Both the position numbers and the translations under genes were made by a program. Below the pieces are notes generated by a model that ran no database searches, was not told the DNA's origin, and was given only the letters and a program-made list of their open reading frames with translations. A DNA stretch of 64,000 nucleotides from Hermatobates lingyangjiaoensis (Eukaryota; Arthropoda; Insecta; Hemiptera; Hermatobatidae), in contig JAPFBL010000008.1 of NCBI GenBank assembly GCA_026182355.1, forward strand, positions 2,948,501 to 3,012,500, in the 5' to 3' direction. Positions 34,026-44,013 of the stretch are shown one piece after another. The stretch's first letter is position 1. Each line of letters starts with the position of its first letter.

Positions 34026-35716
34026 CGGTGATTCGGTGCGTAACAAAAGTCATCTTAATCAGCTCATCCCTTCCGATTGGAGGAAAGTAGCATTTGATTA
34101 TATTTATAACCAACTTAGAAAGGTATGTAAAAATTTTTCTAAAGTACATAATAAAAAACTTCAGAGCTTAATTGACAATAGCCCGTGGAATAAAAATAAA
34201 AATAAAAAATTAGTTCTTAATTTATCAGACAGAATATTAGATAATAATGCAGTAGCAGCATTAGGATATGGTTTAAATTTTGTTCCTAAAAGTAACAATT
34301 TAAATTATGTTCAGGTGGCTAAGGGTTTTTGTAAAGCTGAAAAATTAAATAATATAGATATCGATAATTTAAATATTTTAAAAGGAATGGTATATGGACT
34401 TTCAAAAAAAAACTGATGTTGTTAGCGTTCCCAGACGTTTTATCGAGGCTTATTCTAAGCTTAAAAAAAGATAATACCATAAAAATCACTTAAGCCGATA
34501 AATCTAAAGTAACAGTAATATTAAATAAAAAAGATTACGTCGATAAAATAGAGATTATGTTAAATGATGAAAATGTGTATACAAAGTTAAAGTCTAATCC
34601 TTTGGAAAGGGTCAATAGTTCATTTAATAAAAAAATTAAAACTATCTTAAAAAATCAACCTGAACTTATTACTAAATTTATATCAAAATCCCCTTCTTTG
34701 CCATATATGTACGGGTTGATCAAGACACATAAAGATAATTACCCAATACGTGTGATTGTGAGTTCGGTTGGTTCGGCATCATATGGCTTGTCCAAATGGT
34801 TAGTAAGTATTTTAAGCCCATTAATTGGAAAAATTTCAGGCAGCCATATAAAAAACAATGTGAATTTAATTAAAAAATTAAAAAGCGTCAACATGAACAA
34901 AAATGATAGATTGATCAGTTTCGATGTGAAGTCTCTATTTACCAATGTACCTGTAACTGATCTGTTGAGCTTACTCCAGGAGGAATTAATTAATTATTCC
35001 CTTCCCCTTCCATCTACCACTATAATAGAGTTAATTAAGTTATGTGTGGTAGATTGTCATTTTCAATTTGAAAATAATTATTATATTCAAAAATTTGGTC
35101 TTGCAATGGGTAACTGTTTATCCCCCCTCCTAAGTAATTTTTATATGGAGTTTTTTGAGAGTAAAATGTTAAGCTCAATTTTGCCCAAAAATGTTAAATG
35201 GTATAGATATGTTGACGATATTCTTTGCATTTGTCCCAATTCTTTAAATAAAGTTGATTTCCTGACAAAATTGAATTCATTAGTGCCGGCAATCAAATTC
35301 ACAATGGAAGAAGAAATAAGTGGTAATTTGCCCTTCTTAGATGTCCTGATCCATAGTTACCTAATGAGTTACGCTTTAGTGTATATAGAAGACCTATGAA
35401 TGTACTTGCATACGTTCACTTTTATTCTTCCCATCCAATAAATGTTAAAATTTCTGTATTTAGAAATATGTTTTTGAGGGCGTTAAGAGTTTGCTCCCCC
35501 GAATTCCTTAATGAAGAGATTAATAACATTAGGTCAATTGCCCTTTCATTAAAATACCCCTCTTCTTATATTGATTTAGCTTTGAAGGGTGCTAAAAAAA
35601 CTTTCTCTAATACTTCAACAGAGCCCCTTTTATTATCAAATTCTATAGTTTTGCCATACCTCGATTCATTTTTTGATTTAAACTACAAAGGTGTTAAACT
35701 ACAAAAAACATGTTAA
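34026..35716 (+). pseudogene. PLE reverse transcriptase, broken (family D)
   Basis: Starts in the N-terminal region of a PLE protein (SDWRKVAFDYIYNQLRKV, then LVLNLSDRILDNNAVAALGY, a characteristic PLE N-terminal block). The palm follows: PYMYGLIKTHKDNYPIRVIV, DRLISFDVKSLFTNVPV (motif A with FDVKSLFTNVP), KFGLAMGNCLSPLLSNFYME (motif B), WYRYVDDILC (motif C, YVDD) and GNLPFLDVLI. Lesions: frameshifts at A-runs near 34404-34412 and 34463-34469, an in-frame TAA at 34491-34493 where lysine is expected, and a frameshift near 35350-35365. The frame 35396-35716 continues the post-palm region. The protein stops before any endonuclease; the EN half lies inverted on the left. Catalytic YVDD is intact but the gene cannot make a full product. 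Confidence 0.85.
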
Positions 35717-35736
35717 AAATAAAAAGTGCTATTACT

Positions 35737-35840
35737 GGAGGCTACAGTTGGGTGTAGCCTCCTAACTTTTTACCCAAGAAATGGTATTCAAGAATACCTC
35801 CCTATTTTTTTGTATTGTAAAAGAAATTAATTCTTGGGTT
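35737..35840. repeat. Cluster of perfect hairpins after the RT fragment
   Basis: GGAGGCTACA-GTTGGG-TGTAGCCTCC (35737-35762) is a perfect 10-bp stem. GGTATTC-AA-GAATACC follows at about 35782-35797. ACCCAAGAA (about 35770) pairs with TTCTTGGGT (about 35831), enclosing the second hairpin. Together they form a nested fold exactly where the D coding sequence breaks off. Confidence 0.6.
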
Positions 35841-36931
35841 TTATTAGATTGTTCCTAGAAATAAAAGAGCATTCATCCCGGTGGATCGAGAAGTGTTCTA
35901 TTGGTTACTGTTTTACCCATGAATAAATGACTCACTTGTATATGAGTGACTGTGATAGTGAACAGACTGTTGTTCTTGCTCAGTGTTACTTCATTTCTTG
36001 ATGGACACGCAGTTTACTGTTAGAAACCTAATTCAGGGCTGGTAAATCACCTCGTGAGAAGCGATTTGCCGACTTCCAAGTTTCCTTGCTATTGGGACCC
36101 TGGGGCCATACAATCTAGCTGGATTGGTATTCAGCGGAACGGTAGGTCATTTAGGAAATATACGAAAAAGTCGTGATATGAGATACACTAGGCAATGCTA
36201 GTCCTCTACCTAGCATGCTATTCTTTGTCGGTCGAGAGATGTTTTTAATATAGCGCATAATTACAACATTTATCTTTTTTGCTATTCTAAAGTGAATGTA
36301 AAAAAATGTAATTTGTTTTCTTTTCCGCTAACGTTGATATTGGCAACCTTTCGATTGTGGACCTGTTATAGGAGTCGATCTCGTGGTGTCCAGAGGAAGC
36401 CAATAACGGTGAACGGGCTTGCCTTGTAGATGCTCAATGCTGTCACAATAGGAGTGCATAAAGCATTCTTATTATCACAGATGTTAGTGTATGTAGCATA
36501 ACAATTCATTTAAATTGAATAAGATGTCATCTATATTTTAAAGTCACCATTTGTGATTTACAAAAGTATGAACAAGGAATAGATAAAACAGGCGTCAGGA
36601 AAAAAAATAATTCATAAGTAAAACCAAAAAGTACGATATTCAAAGACGGATAAGAAATATGAATTCTGGAGAAATTATCAAAGTAAAGAGTATCAGATGC
36701 ACCACCAGCCACCGACATGGACAGTGAAGAGGCTCAGTAATGTGCTGAGTTATTGACAATCATTTACAATAGGTAAAATCAGTAAATTGACTCAATTTAA
36801 TAGAATAGTATTTACGAGAGAAGTTTTCCATAAATGAGCAATGCCACGTAGTTACTCTACTGGACAACCATTGACCATATTTACAACGTTCTATTTACAA
36901 CTATATGATAATGTTTTCTTTCTTTTTTTAG
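35841..36931. other. Unannotated stretch
   Basis: No supported feature until the polypyrimidine tract at about 36914-36930 in front of the candidate exon. Confidence 0.5.
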
Positions 36932-37001
36932 ACGAGCCGCCTGGATTGCCATGATGTCCAAATGAACATAGAAAGACACCCCGGTGACTGTTTAAAAGCA
37001 G
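36932..37001 (+). CDS. Candidate internal exon, unknown gene
   Basis: A strong acceptor (TTTTCTTTCTTTTTTTAG) ends at 36931 and a consensus donor (GCAG|GTATGT) begins at 37002. The 70 bp between them are open in frame 1, reading TSRLDCHDVQMN then IERHPGDCLKA, and are GC-richer than the flanks. A 70-bp exon shifts phase, so neighbouring exons must compensate. No other exon of the same gene was recognised within several kb, consistent with long introns in a large genome. Function unknown; it could be part of a real gene whose other exons lie outside the window. Confidence 0.4.
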
Positions 37002-38997
37002 GTATGTACCTTTTGTTGTTTGAACTGTTCTTTTGTATTTACACCTCTGTTGATTTTGATGACACGACCTGTGTGCTCCCCCCAGTATCTTGATAATGTC
37101 GCATTCCTCATACTCAGGGACGTGAGTTTTCAATCCCTTTCCCTTTCATTGTTTCTGTTGTCCTTATTTTGAATAAATAGCTGACTGGAGATGAGATTAA
37201 TAGATGTTAATCAGAAATGAAGACCTTAACATGCTTTGTTAATAATGTAGTATGTTACTTATTACCTTATATTGAAATATATTAAAAAAATGAAGCGTTA
37301 AAGTATTGTGTCAAGGTTCTAGACTTTGAACAAAGTTTGAGAGTAGTATTCTTTTAATTTCAAAATGTTTTTGAACTACTTTAGTTATTAAGCTATTTTA
37401 TAGTCTTAGTTTTTGTATTCTGCTCCTCCCAGGACTACTGGTATAGAGATTTTTAAAGTGTTCCCTTAATCGTGTAGGCTCATATCTGATGATTCTGCAA
37501 CCTCTCTGTCGGAAAGACGAAAAAGGTTTCCTGTCTATCACTAGAATAAATCTGAAGTCATTGGTAGATTAGAATGCGTTTCGTATTTTAAGATGCCCTT
37601 AATAACCGAAGTGATCCAAGGGATGAAAAAACGAACTGCATTTGTGTTTAAAAATACTGTTTCAGACCTTACAGACTACAGGTAGTAAGGTTTGAAATGA
37701 AGACATTTTTTTCCGTGGGTATACTTCATAATATCATAGTGCTTGTTTCTGCGTATGAAGTACTCTCTATCTCAGATGGTAGTTTTAGCCTAGCATCAGA
37801 GCATCTTTACTTCTACCAGTAGAAGAAGAATCAGTTTGGGGAAACATTTTTTTTTAACACTAGTATTCAGATTTCTTCAAACCTTTTTCCTAGAATAACT
37901 AAATTGTGTCTCACAAGGGCATATACCTTATGGGTCAGATTTTAAATAGCCAACTATTGAAGTCACTGAAGTCGTTTTACAACCAGCTGGACCTCTGTCT
38001 TCAAATAGATGAGTCCTTGGATTATAAATCATCTGGTTATATATCCTTAAATAGAACTGTAAAACCTCGGTCTATTATTTTCAACTTAACAGGTCTTTTG
38101 ACATATTGACAATTCCTTTGTGATCTGAAAGTGTTGTTAACACCGTCTCAAATAATTCTCATTGGTAGTTGGTCTCCATTTGATTGTTGATGAAGGGTGG
38201 TTAGGATATTGGGGAGGTTACATTCCAGCTGATAAGTATTCTGTGTTTGTTTTCGATCTTTTACAGGTACGGCTTTATCTTCTATCCTGTTCTGCTACTA
38301 AAAGCTACTGTGGTAGTATTATTGTGTAGTTCAAACGAGTTTTTTCCCTTTTTCAAGAACTTTAAAACAGACAGTATAGCAAGACTGAAAGAAAACTTAT
38401 GACTCAGTTTATCCAATGACTTTTTCAGGTTAGAGAGTGGTGATCCCATAAAAGCGGCATTTCAAACACGATTCTCGAGTTCAGATGGGTCACGACCTCA
38501 GAACTTCCCATCGCTAGCTTTATTAGCTTTCAATCTTCTCTTTTATAAATATTACTTGACGAGATTGCTATCTGTGGGATTGGCGTATTTCTTACTAACC
38601 AGCTTTCTGTTTATCCATTCGGAATAACTATCAATAAATAAATCGACATCATTTAATGAATTACTAGTTTGGTTTAAAAACCATAAATCCATGATCTTTA
38701 GCTGAAAGTCTTCTGATGATTACATCGACAGCTTGTCGAAATTTTTTGCCTTACCTGCTGCCTAATCCCCGCTAAAACAATAAGAATAGGGTCATAGTGG
38801 TCAAGTTATTAGTGTACATTTAATCTCTATTGAAGATTCGTGCGGTGATGTAATTTAGGTATCTAGAGCTACAGCAATGTCGAAAATATTAAACCCCAAG
38901 AATTCTTTTATCTCAAAAAATTTTAACTTCATCAAAACCATTAATGAAATGTTTAATTGTTAACAAGTTTTCACCTTGGATTATATACTTATATGTA
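37002..38997. other. Unannotated stretch (possible intron)
   Basis: If the 36932-37001 exon is real, this would be intronic. No second exon is convincing. A TTTTACAG|GTACGGC boundary near 38268 lacks a supported open frame downstream. Confidence 0.4.
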
Positions 38998-39195
38998 CGG
39001 TGAAAAAACGATCCGGAAGACAAATAAAGTTCAGTGCAGATGAAGAAGCAATGAGAAATTAAATCGCATATTTAAAGTCCCTAAATTTTGGTTTGACTCA
39101 TCATCAGGAGAGATTAGAGAGGGAAACCAAGCGCACTGGTACAGAGACGGTCTCTAATTTCTCTATGTTTCTTTATCTACATTAAACTTTGTCAT
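38998..39195. mobile_element. Family E inverted pair, copy 3
   Basis: The minus-oriented copy (38998 to about 39145) has CGCTTGGTTTCCCTCTC, CTCTCCTGATGATGAGTC and AAACCAAAATTTAGGGAC. Its outer tail contains CCGGATCGTTTTTTCACC. The short plus-oriented copy (about 39147-39195) begins GAGACGGTCTCTAATTTC. The E hairpin has decayed in the minus copy, although CUGAUGA is present. Confidence 0.6.
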
Positions 39196-39734
39196 TTTTT
39201 CATTGCAGGTTATCTAAGCTAAGATTAAAGTGAATTGGAAAATATTAAAGTTAAAATATCTAATATAAACTAATTGTTTGATATTTTCTTACACACAAAC
39301 TTCACTGGGAAATTTGCAAATATGAGGCTAGTTCCACTGAAATGTACAGTTCGTATACTATTTAGTGATTCTTATAGTAGTAACGAATAGACAAATTCTT
39401 GATTTCTATATTTATTTAAAAGTAGTATTTTTACATTTTAGAAAATGTATAGTTGTTAGAAAATCCAATAAATATGGAAGTTGTTGTGGTTGAGAAAAGT
39501 GACTGGCAAACTACGACTGCATCATATATTTCTTTAGAAATTTATTAGTGAAACTGTTGAAAAAGAAATGGAATCGCTGTGGTCAAGTTAAAAATGAAGA
39601 GGAAATAAGTTTTGGAATGTGGGAGTCATTCGGTTGGTAGATGGACTGTGTTATATTTTGTATTTTGAAAGTACTTTATTTAACTTTTTCTATTTTTTTG
39701 ATTTACGTAATTTACAATTAGATTTAATAATAAT
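39196..39734. other. AT-rich DNA, no gene seen
   Basis: No recognisable features. Confidence 0.5.
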
Positions 39735-40160
39735 TGTATAATATCTGTCATACCTCGTATAATATCAGGAGGGCTCGACCGGTTCCGGGTCCTTCTGTTC
39801 CCCATCTTCAAGAGCAACAGATTGTGGATTTCATTTTTCTTATAACCTACATCGCCTATCTAGATCATGAAATTTAGGGCGTCTATGTAGTTAACTCTAT
39901 TATTTTGGTTTTTATGTTTATTTATTTATTAAGTTTTATTCTTTTATTTCTCATCTCATCGTCTATTTCAAGTTCTTTGTGTCATCTTTTAAATGTTATA
40001 ATGTCTATTTGATGGTTTGTCCGTTGTTAATTATATTGTCTTTCATTTTTTGTTTGTATATTTCTATTTCTCCCCTTATGTTGATTCGTTGTCCTTTTTG
40101 ACCTGTCTGTAGTAAGTCCATTCTGCCTTCTATGCTGTCTGAATAATTTATAGCGTCATA
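39735..40160 (-). pseudogene. PLE family H: endonuclease C-terminus and 3' end, copy 2
   Basis: Minus-strand coding from about 40155 reads DSIEGRMDLLQTGQKGQR then INIRGEIEIYKQKMKDNI, the C-terminal part of the H GIY-YIG endonuclease, matching the copy at 56.7 kb (MENTMDLLQTG). A stop follows IINNGQTIK (40005-40007), where the other copy continues. The 3' UTR and terminal block (CTCTTGAAGATGGGGAAC..CCGGAACCGGTCGAG) run to about 39740. Only the last fraction of the element was copied, and the GIY-YIG core is absent. Confidence 0.75.
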
Positions 40161-40244
40161 GTCACAATATAAACTTTCATAAATTTTGAACATTCCATTG
40201 GAAATTATAATTTTTTTCTGTGGTATTAGCAGTTCCCTGCAGTC

Positions 40245-40438
40245 GGTCAGGATGGGGCATGTTCTCAGGTGGTGTCTGTTTCATTTCCTCTCGACTGTCG
40301 CTTAGAGTCTTGGGGATCTTTCGCCTTTCCCATGTGGTGGAGGTGTTTGTATAAACTGATGTGAAATGTTTACAAACTTATTTAAGACACTAACTATCTA
40401 ATAAATAACCTAATAAGAAAGAAATTTATAAACCTAAA
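40245..40438 (+). repeat. Dispersed direct repeat, copy 1
   Basis: Shares with 41807-41995 the ordered blocks GGGGCATGTTCTCAGGTGGT, GTCTGTTTCATT, CTTGGGGAT, GGTGGAGGTGTTTGTA, AAATGTTTAC and CTAATAAATAACCTAATAAG. Copies are about 1.56 kb apart in the same orientation. No recognised transposon or gene matches this unit. Confidence 0.7.
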
Positions 40439-40774
40439 GTTGATTATAACAGGAGACGTTTTCCGGTTTCAGAGATTTATTAGGGGTTGTAATCTTAAAG
40501 TTAATGCATTGTTAGGGGTGATAAAGACCAAGAGAACATGATAAAGACTGGTTTTAACAGAAAAATAAGATAAGGAGATAAGAGGATACTTGAAGAACAA
40601 TGTACTTGTTATACTCCATACAGTAGATTGTTTCTTCCTCGTAAAAAGGCTTTGCAAAAAAAATATCATGACCGAAGTCTTTCTTCCTGCCACGTTCTAA
40701 TAGTTCGACTTATTGTTATGAAATCATTGAATTCTATTGTTTATGCAACAAAGAATTTTCTGCATTCGAAACTA
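40439..40774. other. Unannotated stretch
   Basis: No recognisable features. Confidence 0.5.
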
Positions 40775-40955
40775 AGGGCCAGAGTTTCTTTATAAACAAA
40801 CTCTGGCCCTCGATTTGTTTATTCGGGAGGGGAAAAAATCTGGGACATGTCGTTCGCGATGTAAAAGGATGTTAGCCACCGGTTATCCATGTTGTAATAC
40901 ACTTGAGGTAGGTAAAATTTAGGACTCCCAATTTAGAATATTCATTGTGTCGTCA
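40775..40955 (+). mobile_element. SINE family 1, copy g, headed by a hairpin
   Basis: The body (CTCTGGCCCTCGATTTGTTT, GGGAGGGGAAAAAATCTGGG, TTTAGGACTCCCAATTTAGA) is a family 1 SINE lacking its tRNA-like head. Where the head should be, a 13-nt segment (40775-40787) is the exact reverse complement of the first 13 nt of the retained SINE body (40798-40810), forming a 13-bp stem with a 10-nt loop. This looks like a fold-back or template-switch 5' junction. Confidence 0.65.
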
Positions 40956-41806
40956 TTTTATTTATTTAATAATGCGTTCAAATGTGTTTATTTATTTAAC
41001 CAAATAAATATATATAAATAGACAAATAACTAAATCATGTTTTAAAAAAGATATATGTGTACAGTCTGTTAACAGGGATGTAGTATCATTGATTTAGCCA
41101 TGTTTGGCTAGTTAAAATATCAGATTAGGTTAGTTATAGTGTGAATTCTTACGTTTTTATTTCGTAATTTTCCTTCTCACTTCATGTTCGTAACATGTCT
41201 TAGGCCCAACGCATCATCACTGCATGTATTTGAATCTGCCATACTTCTTCTTCAATTGGCCAACGCCCACTAATCTCTGCTGTGCCATTTGACAACACGT
41301 TGTTCAGAAGAGGCGGAGTTATGTTATTATCATCGTCTTAGGAGTGGTCTAGAACAGTTTATATAGCCCATGAATATCTCCACAGTCATAAACGCTGTCT
41401 CACCGACATACCATGTCAAGTTGTTTTCTTTTTCTTCAAATGTTTAACGGTTTTTACTATGGACAATTGTTACAGTCGTAGAACTATAAATTACCTTCGT
41501 ACAATGATAAATGTTAACAATTTAACAATGAAATTTTTTTTATTGGACTGATACTGCTGTAAATGTATTGGTAAACTCTTGTGCTAATCTGTGAAATATG
41601 TGGGGGGAATTGGATTCAAAGGAATTTTTGAAATTAATAAAGTTGCAATAACTGCCAGATTACTGATGTCTCTCCAGTGGTGGACTGCACTTATTTCGTG
41701 AAACCTTTTTTTTTTATTACACCAACAACGAACATTCAGGCTTCCGCCATTACCTTCCTTGAAGCCCAGGATAATTAATGGTAAGGCAATACTTTGCTGT
41801 TGGCAA
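40956..41806. other. Unannotated stretch
   Basis: No supported feature. The minus frame 41584-41841 overlaps the direct repeat and has no recognised domain. Confidence 0.45.
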
Positions 41807-41995
41807 GGACGGGGCATGTTCTCAGGTGGTGTCTGTTTCATTCCCTCTCGTTTGTTACACAGTGAGCCTTGGGGATTTCGCCATTCCCATGGGGTGGAGG
41901 TGTTTGTACAAACTAATGAGAAATGTTTACCAATTTATTTAAGAAATTAACTGTCTAATAAATAACCTAATAAGAAAAATATATAGCCTAAAGAC
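41807..41995 (+). repeat. Dispersed direct repeat, copy 2
   Basis: Second copy of the 40245-40438 unit, with moderate divergence and small indels. Its upstream flank (GAAGCCCAGGATAATTAATG) differs from that of copy 1, so the left boundary is near 41807. Confidence 0.7.
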
Positions 41996-42684
41996 ATAAC
42001 CTAAATTATTTAAGAAATTCTGCTTAAATAGTGTACAGTTTTCTCTGCTATCCAGTCAAAGTTATTTTGATATGTGATCCCGTCCCTCCATTTCCACCTG
42101 CATTCAAGTGTCAGTCACCCTGAAAAGCTTGATGCCTGATTATACATTTACGCTACTGTAATCTGATATCAGGTTGCAGACCAGTCTGGGAACGTGCACC
42201 CAAACCACATGGGTAAGACGGGGAGCGCTTTGTGGGATTCCAGTGGCTTGCGGTTAGCATTTGTTTTATGAAACTTCAAACTGGCTTTCAACGGCATTCT
42301 ACATTCAACAAAAGTATAATGATTACATAAGTTGACTCATTGACATTGACTCGTTGACTCATTAAAGAGCTGATTTATATTTATATATCCAACGACCAAC
42401 GAATATAACCGCGCACTATAGTGCACGTCGTAACTAGCAGTTCCAAACCAGAAGCCTTCTACTGCTTGATTACTGTGCTACTATAACTTGGAATGTCAGT
42501 AATTCATGTCGGATATTAAGTTAGTCTGTACAGTAATGATGTCGTATTCGCGGTCATGTTTTTTATATCCATAAATATAATTGTATTTGGTCCATCTCTA
42601 TCTTGCTTTGTATCCATTCTTGCGCAACATGCTTCGTATTGCTGTCACGACAACATGAAAGCATGACTAATATGCAGTGTAAAC
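41996..42684. other. Unannotated stretch
   Basis: A short duplication of TTGACTCATTGAC-like words at about 42333-42360. Nothing else recognised. Confidence 0.45.
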
Positions 42685-43042
42685 GGTTAGTTAGGTTAGG
42701 TTAGGTTGTAGTGGTAGTCCCACAAGGAAAAACACGTAGGCTGAGCACGTTGGCCCTTTGTGATAACACACAATGAAGATTGATTCCACAGCGGGAGTCC
42801 TAAATTTAGCCTAACTCAAGTGTATTTAGAGTACGATCATCAGGTACATTATCAGGTACGATCTTTAACGAGTACCTAACATGGTACAGGCTCGGGACCA
42901 ACGGTTTAACGTCTTTCTGAGGGACAACGTACTCAGATTTATTCACCTCCCGCATGGATAAATCGAGGGCCAGGTGGGGATCGAACCCCGGTCCTGTCAG
43001 TTCAGAGGTGAGTGCGTTAACCACTGAGCTAATCTGGCCTCC
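42685..43042 (-). mobile_element. SINE family 1, copy h (near full length)
   Basis: The best reference copy. On the minus strand from 43042: GGAGGCCAGATTAGCTCAGT (box A), CACTCACCTCTGAACTGACA, box B GGGTTCGATCCCC, GGCCCTCGATTTATCCATGC, GGGAGGTGAATAAATCTGAG, GACGTTAAACCGTTGGTCCC, GAGCCTGTACCATGTTAGGT, ACTTGAGTTAGGCTAAATTT and AGGACTCCC. It ends in CTACAACCTAACCTAACC. Both internal polymerase III boxes look intact, and the CCTAA-type tail is about 20 nt. Confidence 0.88.
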
Positions 43043-43295
43043 AAACCAGTTAGTTACGGGTGAAAGTTTTTTACACCCACGAGTGCGCACACATGCATGC
43101 ACATGCTATATATGTTGTAAAAGTTACATTTGACATAAGAGTATTCATTATGAGACTTACCTGAATGAAATAAGAATAACATAGTTTTTCGTTTACTGGA
43201 AGGAAGTAAAGGTGACAGAAATAATGTTTCGACTCGACTTTTGTTACAATCAAACTTGCTGAAATGTCACCTAGCACATGCGTGCGAATTAATAC

Positions 43296-43605
43296 TGGGG
43301 CCAAGGTAACTCAGTGGCTTGTGTTCTCTCCTCTGAACTGATAGATCCCTGATTCGATTCTCATTTTGGCCTCGACTTATTTACGCAGGAAATGAAAAAC
43401 GGTCTCAAGTCTGTACGAAATGAGGTACGTGTTAAAAATGTTTACTCGAAATACACTCAACTTAGGCAAAATTTAGGACTCTCAATGTATAATCGATCCG
43501 GTAGTATGTATAGTCCATAAATGGGTCCATAGTAATAAATGGGACACAATTGCTGCTCACAGAGGAGCACAAAAATGGGAAGCTATAAGTGCGGACATTG
43601 AACAA
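43296..43605 (+). mobile_element. SINE family 1, copy i
   Basis: Head GGGGCCAAGGTAACTCAGTG (box A), CCTCTGAACTGATAGATCCC and box B TGATTCGATTCTC. Body with a GGCCTCGACTTATTTACGCA block and TTTAGGACTCTCAATGTATA. The 3' part belongs to the subfamily of copies a and b (GAAGCTATAAGTGCGGACAT then TGAACAACAT), not the CCTAA-tailed one. Confidence 0.8.
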
Positions 43606-43934
43606 CATACATTAACACTGACAAATCTCACAACTCTTTATAAGACAGGAAGAACGTATTAGAAGAACAAGAAATAAATTACTTTTCTTTATATAACTAG
43701 TCAGCTGTGCAAATATCAATTTGCAGCAGTCAAGAGCTGAAGATGAGGAAAGTAAAATTGTCATGTTAAGATAAATGAAAAATATCTCCAAAAGGAATCT
43801 TAAAAAGGAGATTATTTCCATCCCAAATAGATAAAGACTGAGATATTTAGCATTGAATGGAGAAAATATTAATAGCTAACGTTGAAATTGATATGGACGT
43901 ATTTTATATTATATAAAAACCTGTCACACTTTGT
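43606..43934. other. Unannotated stretch
   Basis: No recognisable features. Confidence 0.5.
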
Positions 43935-44010
43935 GAATTGTTGTTGTATATGCCCAACTGGTTTCGCTCCTAGGGCTTGGCAAGGATGCAATACGTACGA
44001 AACCGATTGG
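43935..44010. repeat. Inverted repeat, possible PLE-like end (family O)
   Basis: TGCCCAACTGGTTTCG (about 43951-43966) and CGAAACCGATTGGGCA (about 43998-44013) are reverse complements with two mismatches, around a GC-richer loop. CGAAACCG next to a possible hairpin is reminiscent of family H (CGAAACCGGTCGAG), but no CUGANGA is present. The identity of the element is uncertain. Confidence 0.4.
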
Positions 44011-44013
44011 GCA

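Noticed and set aside
34026..34149. N-terminal extension of the minus-strand D endonuclease frame
   Set aside because: It is the antisense of the RT half beyond the inversion junction.
42806..43102. 98-codon minus-strand frame
   Set aside because: It lies entirely within SINE copy h; SINEs do not encode protein.
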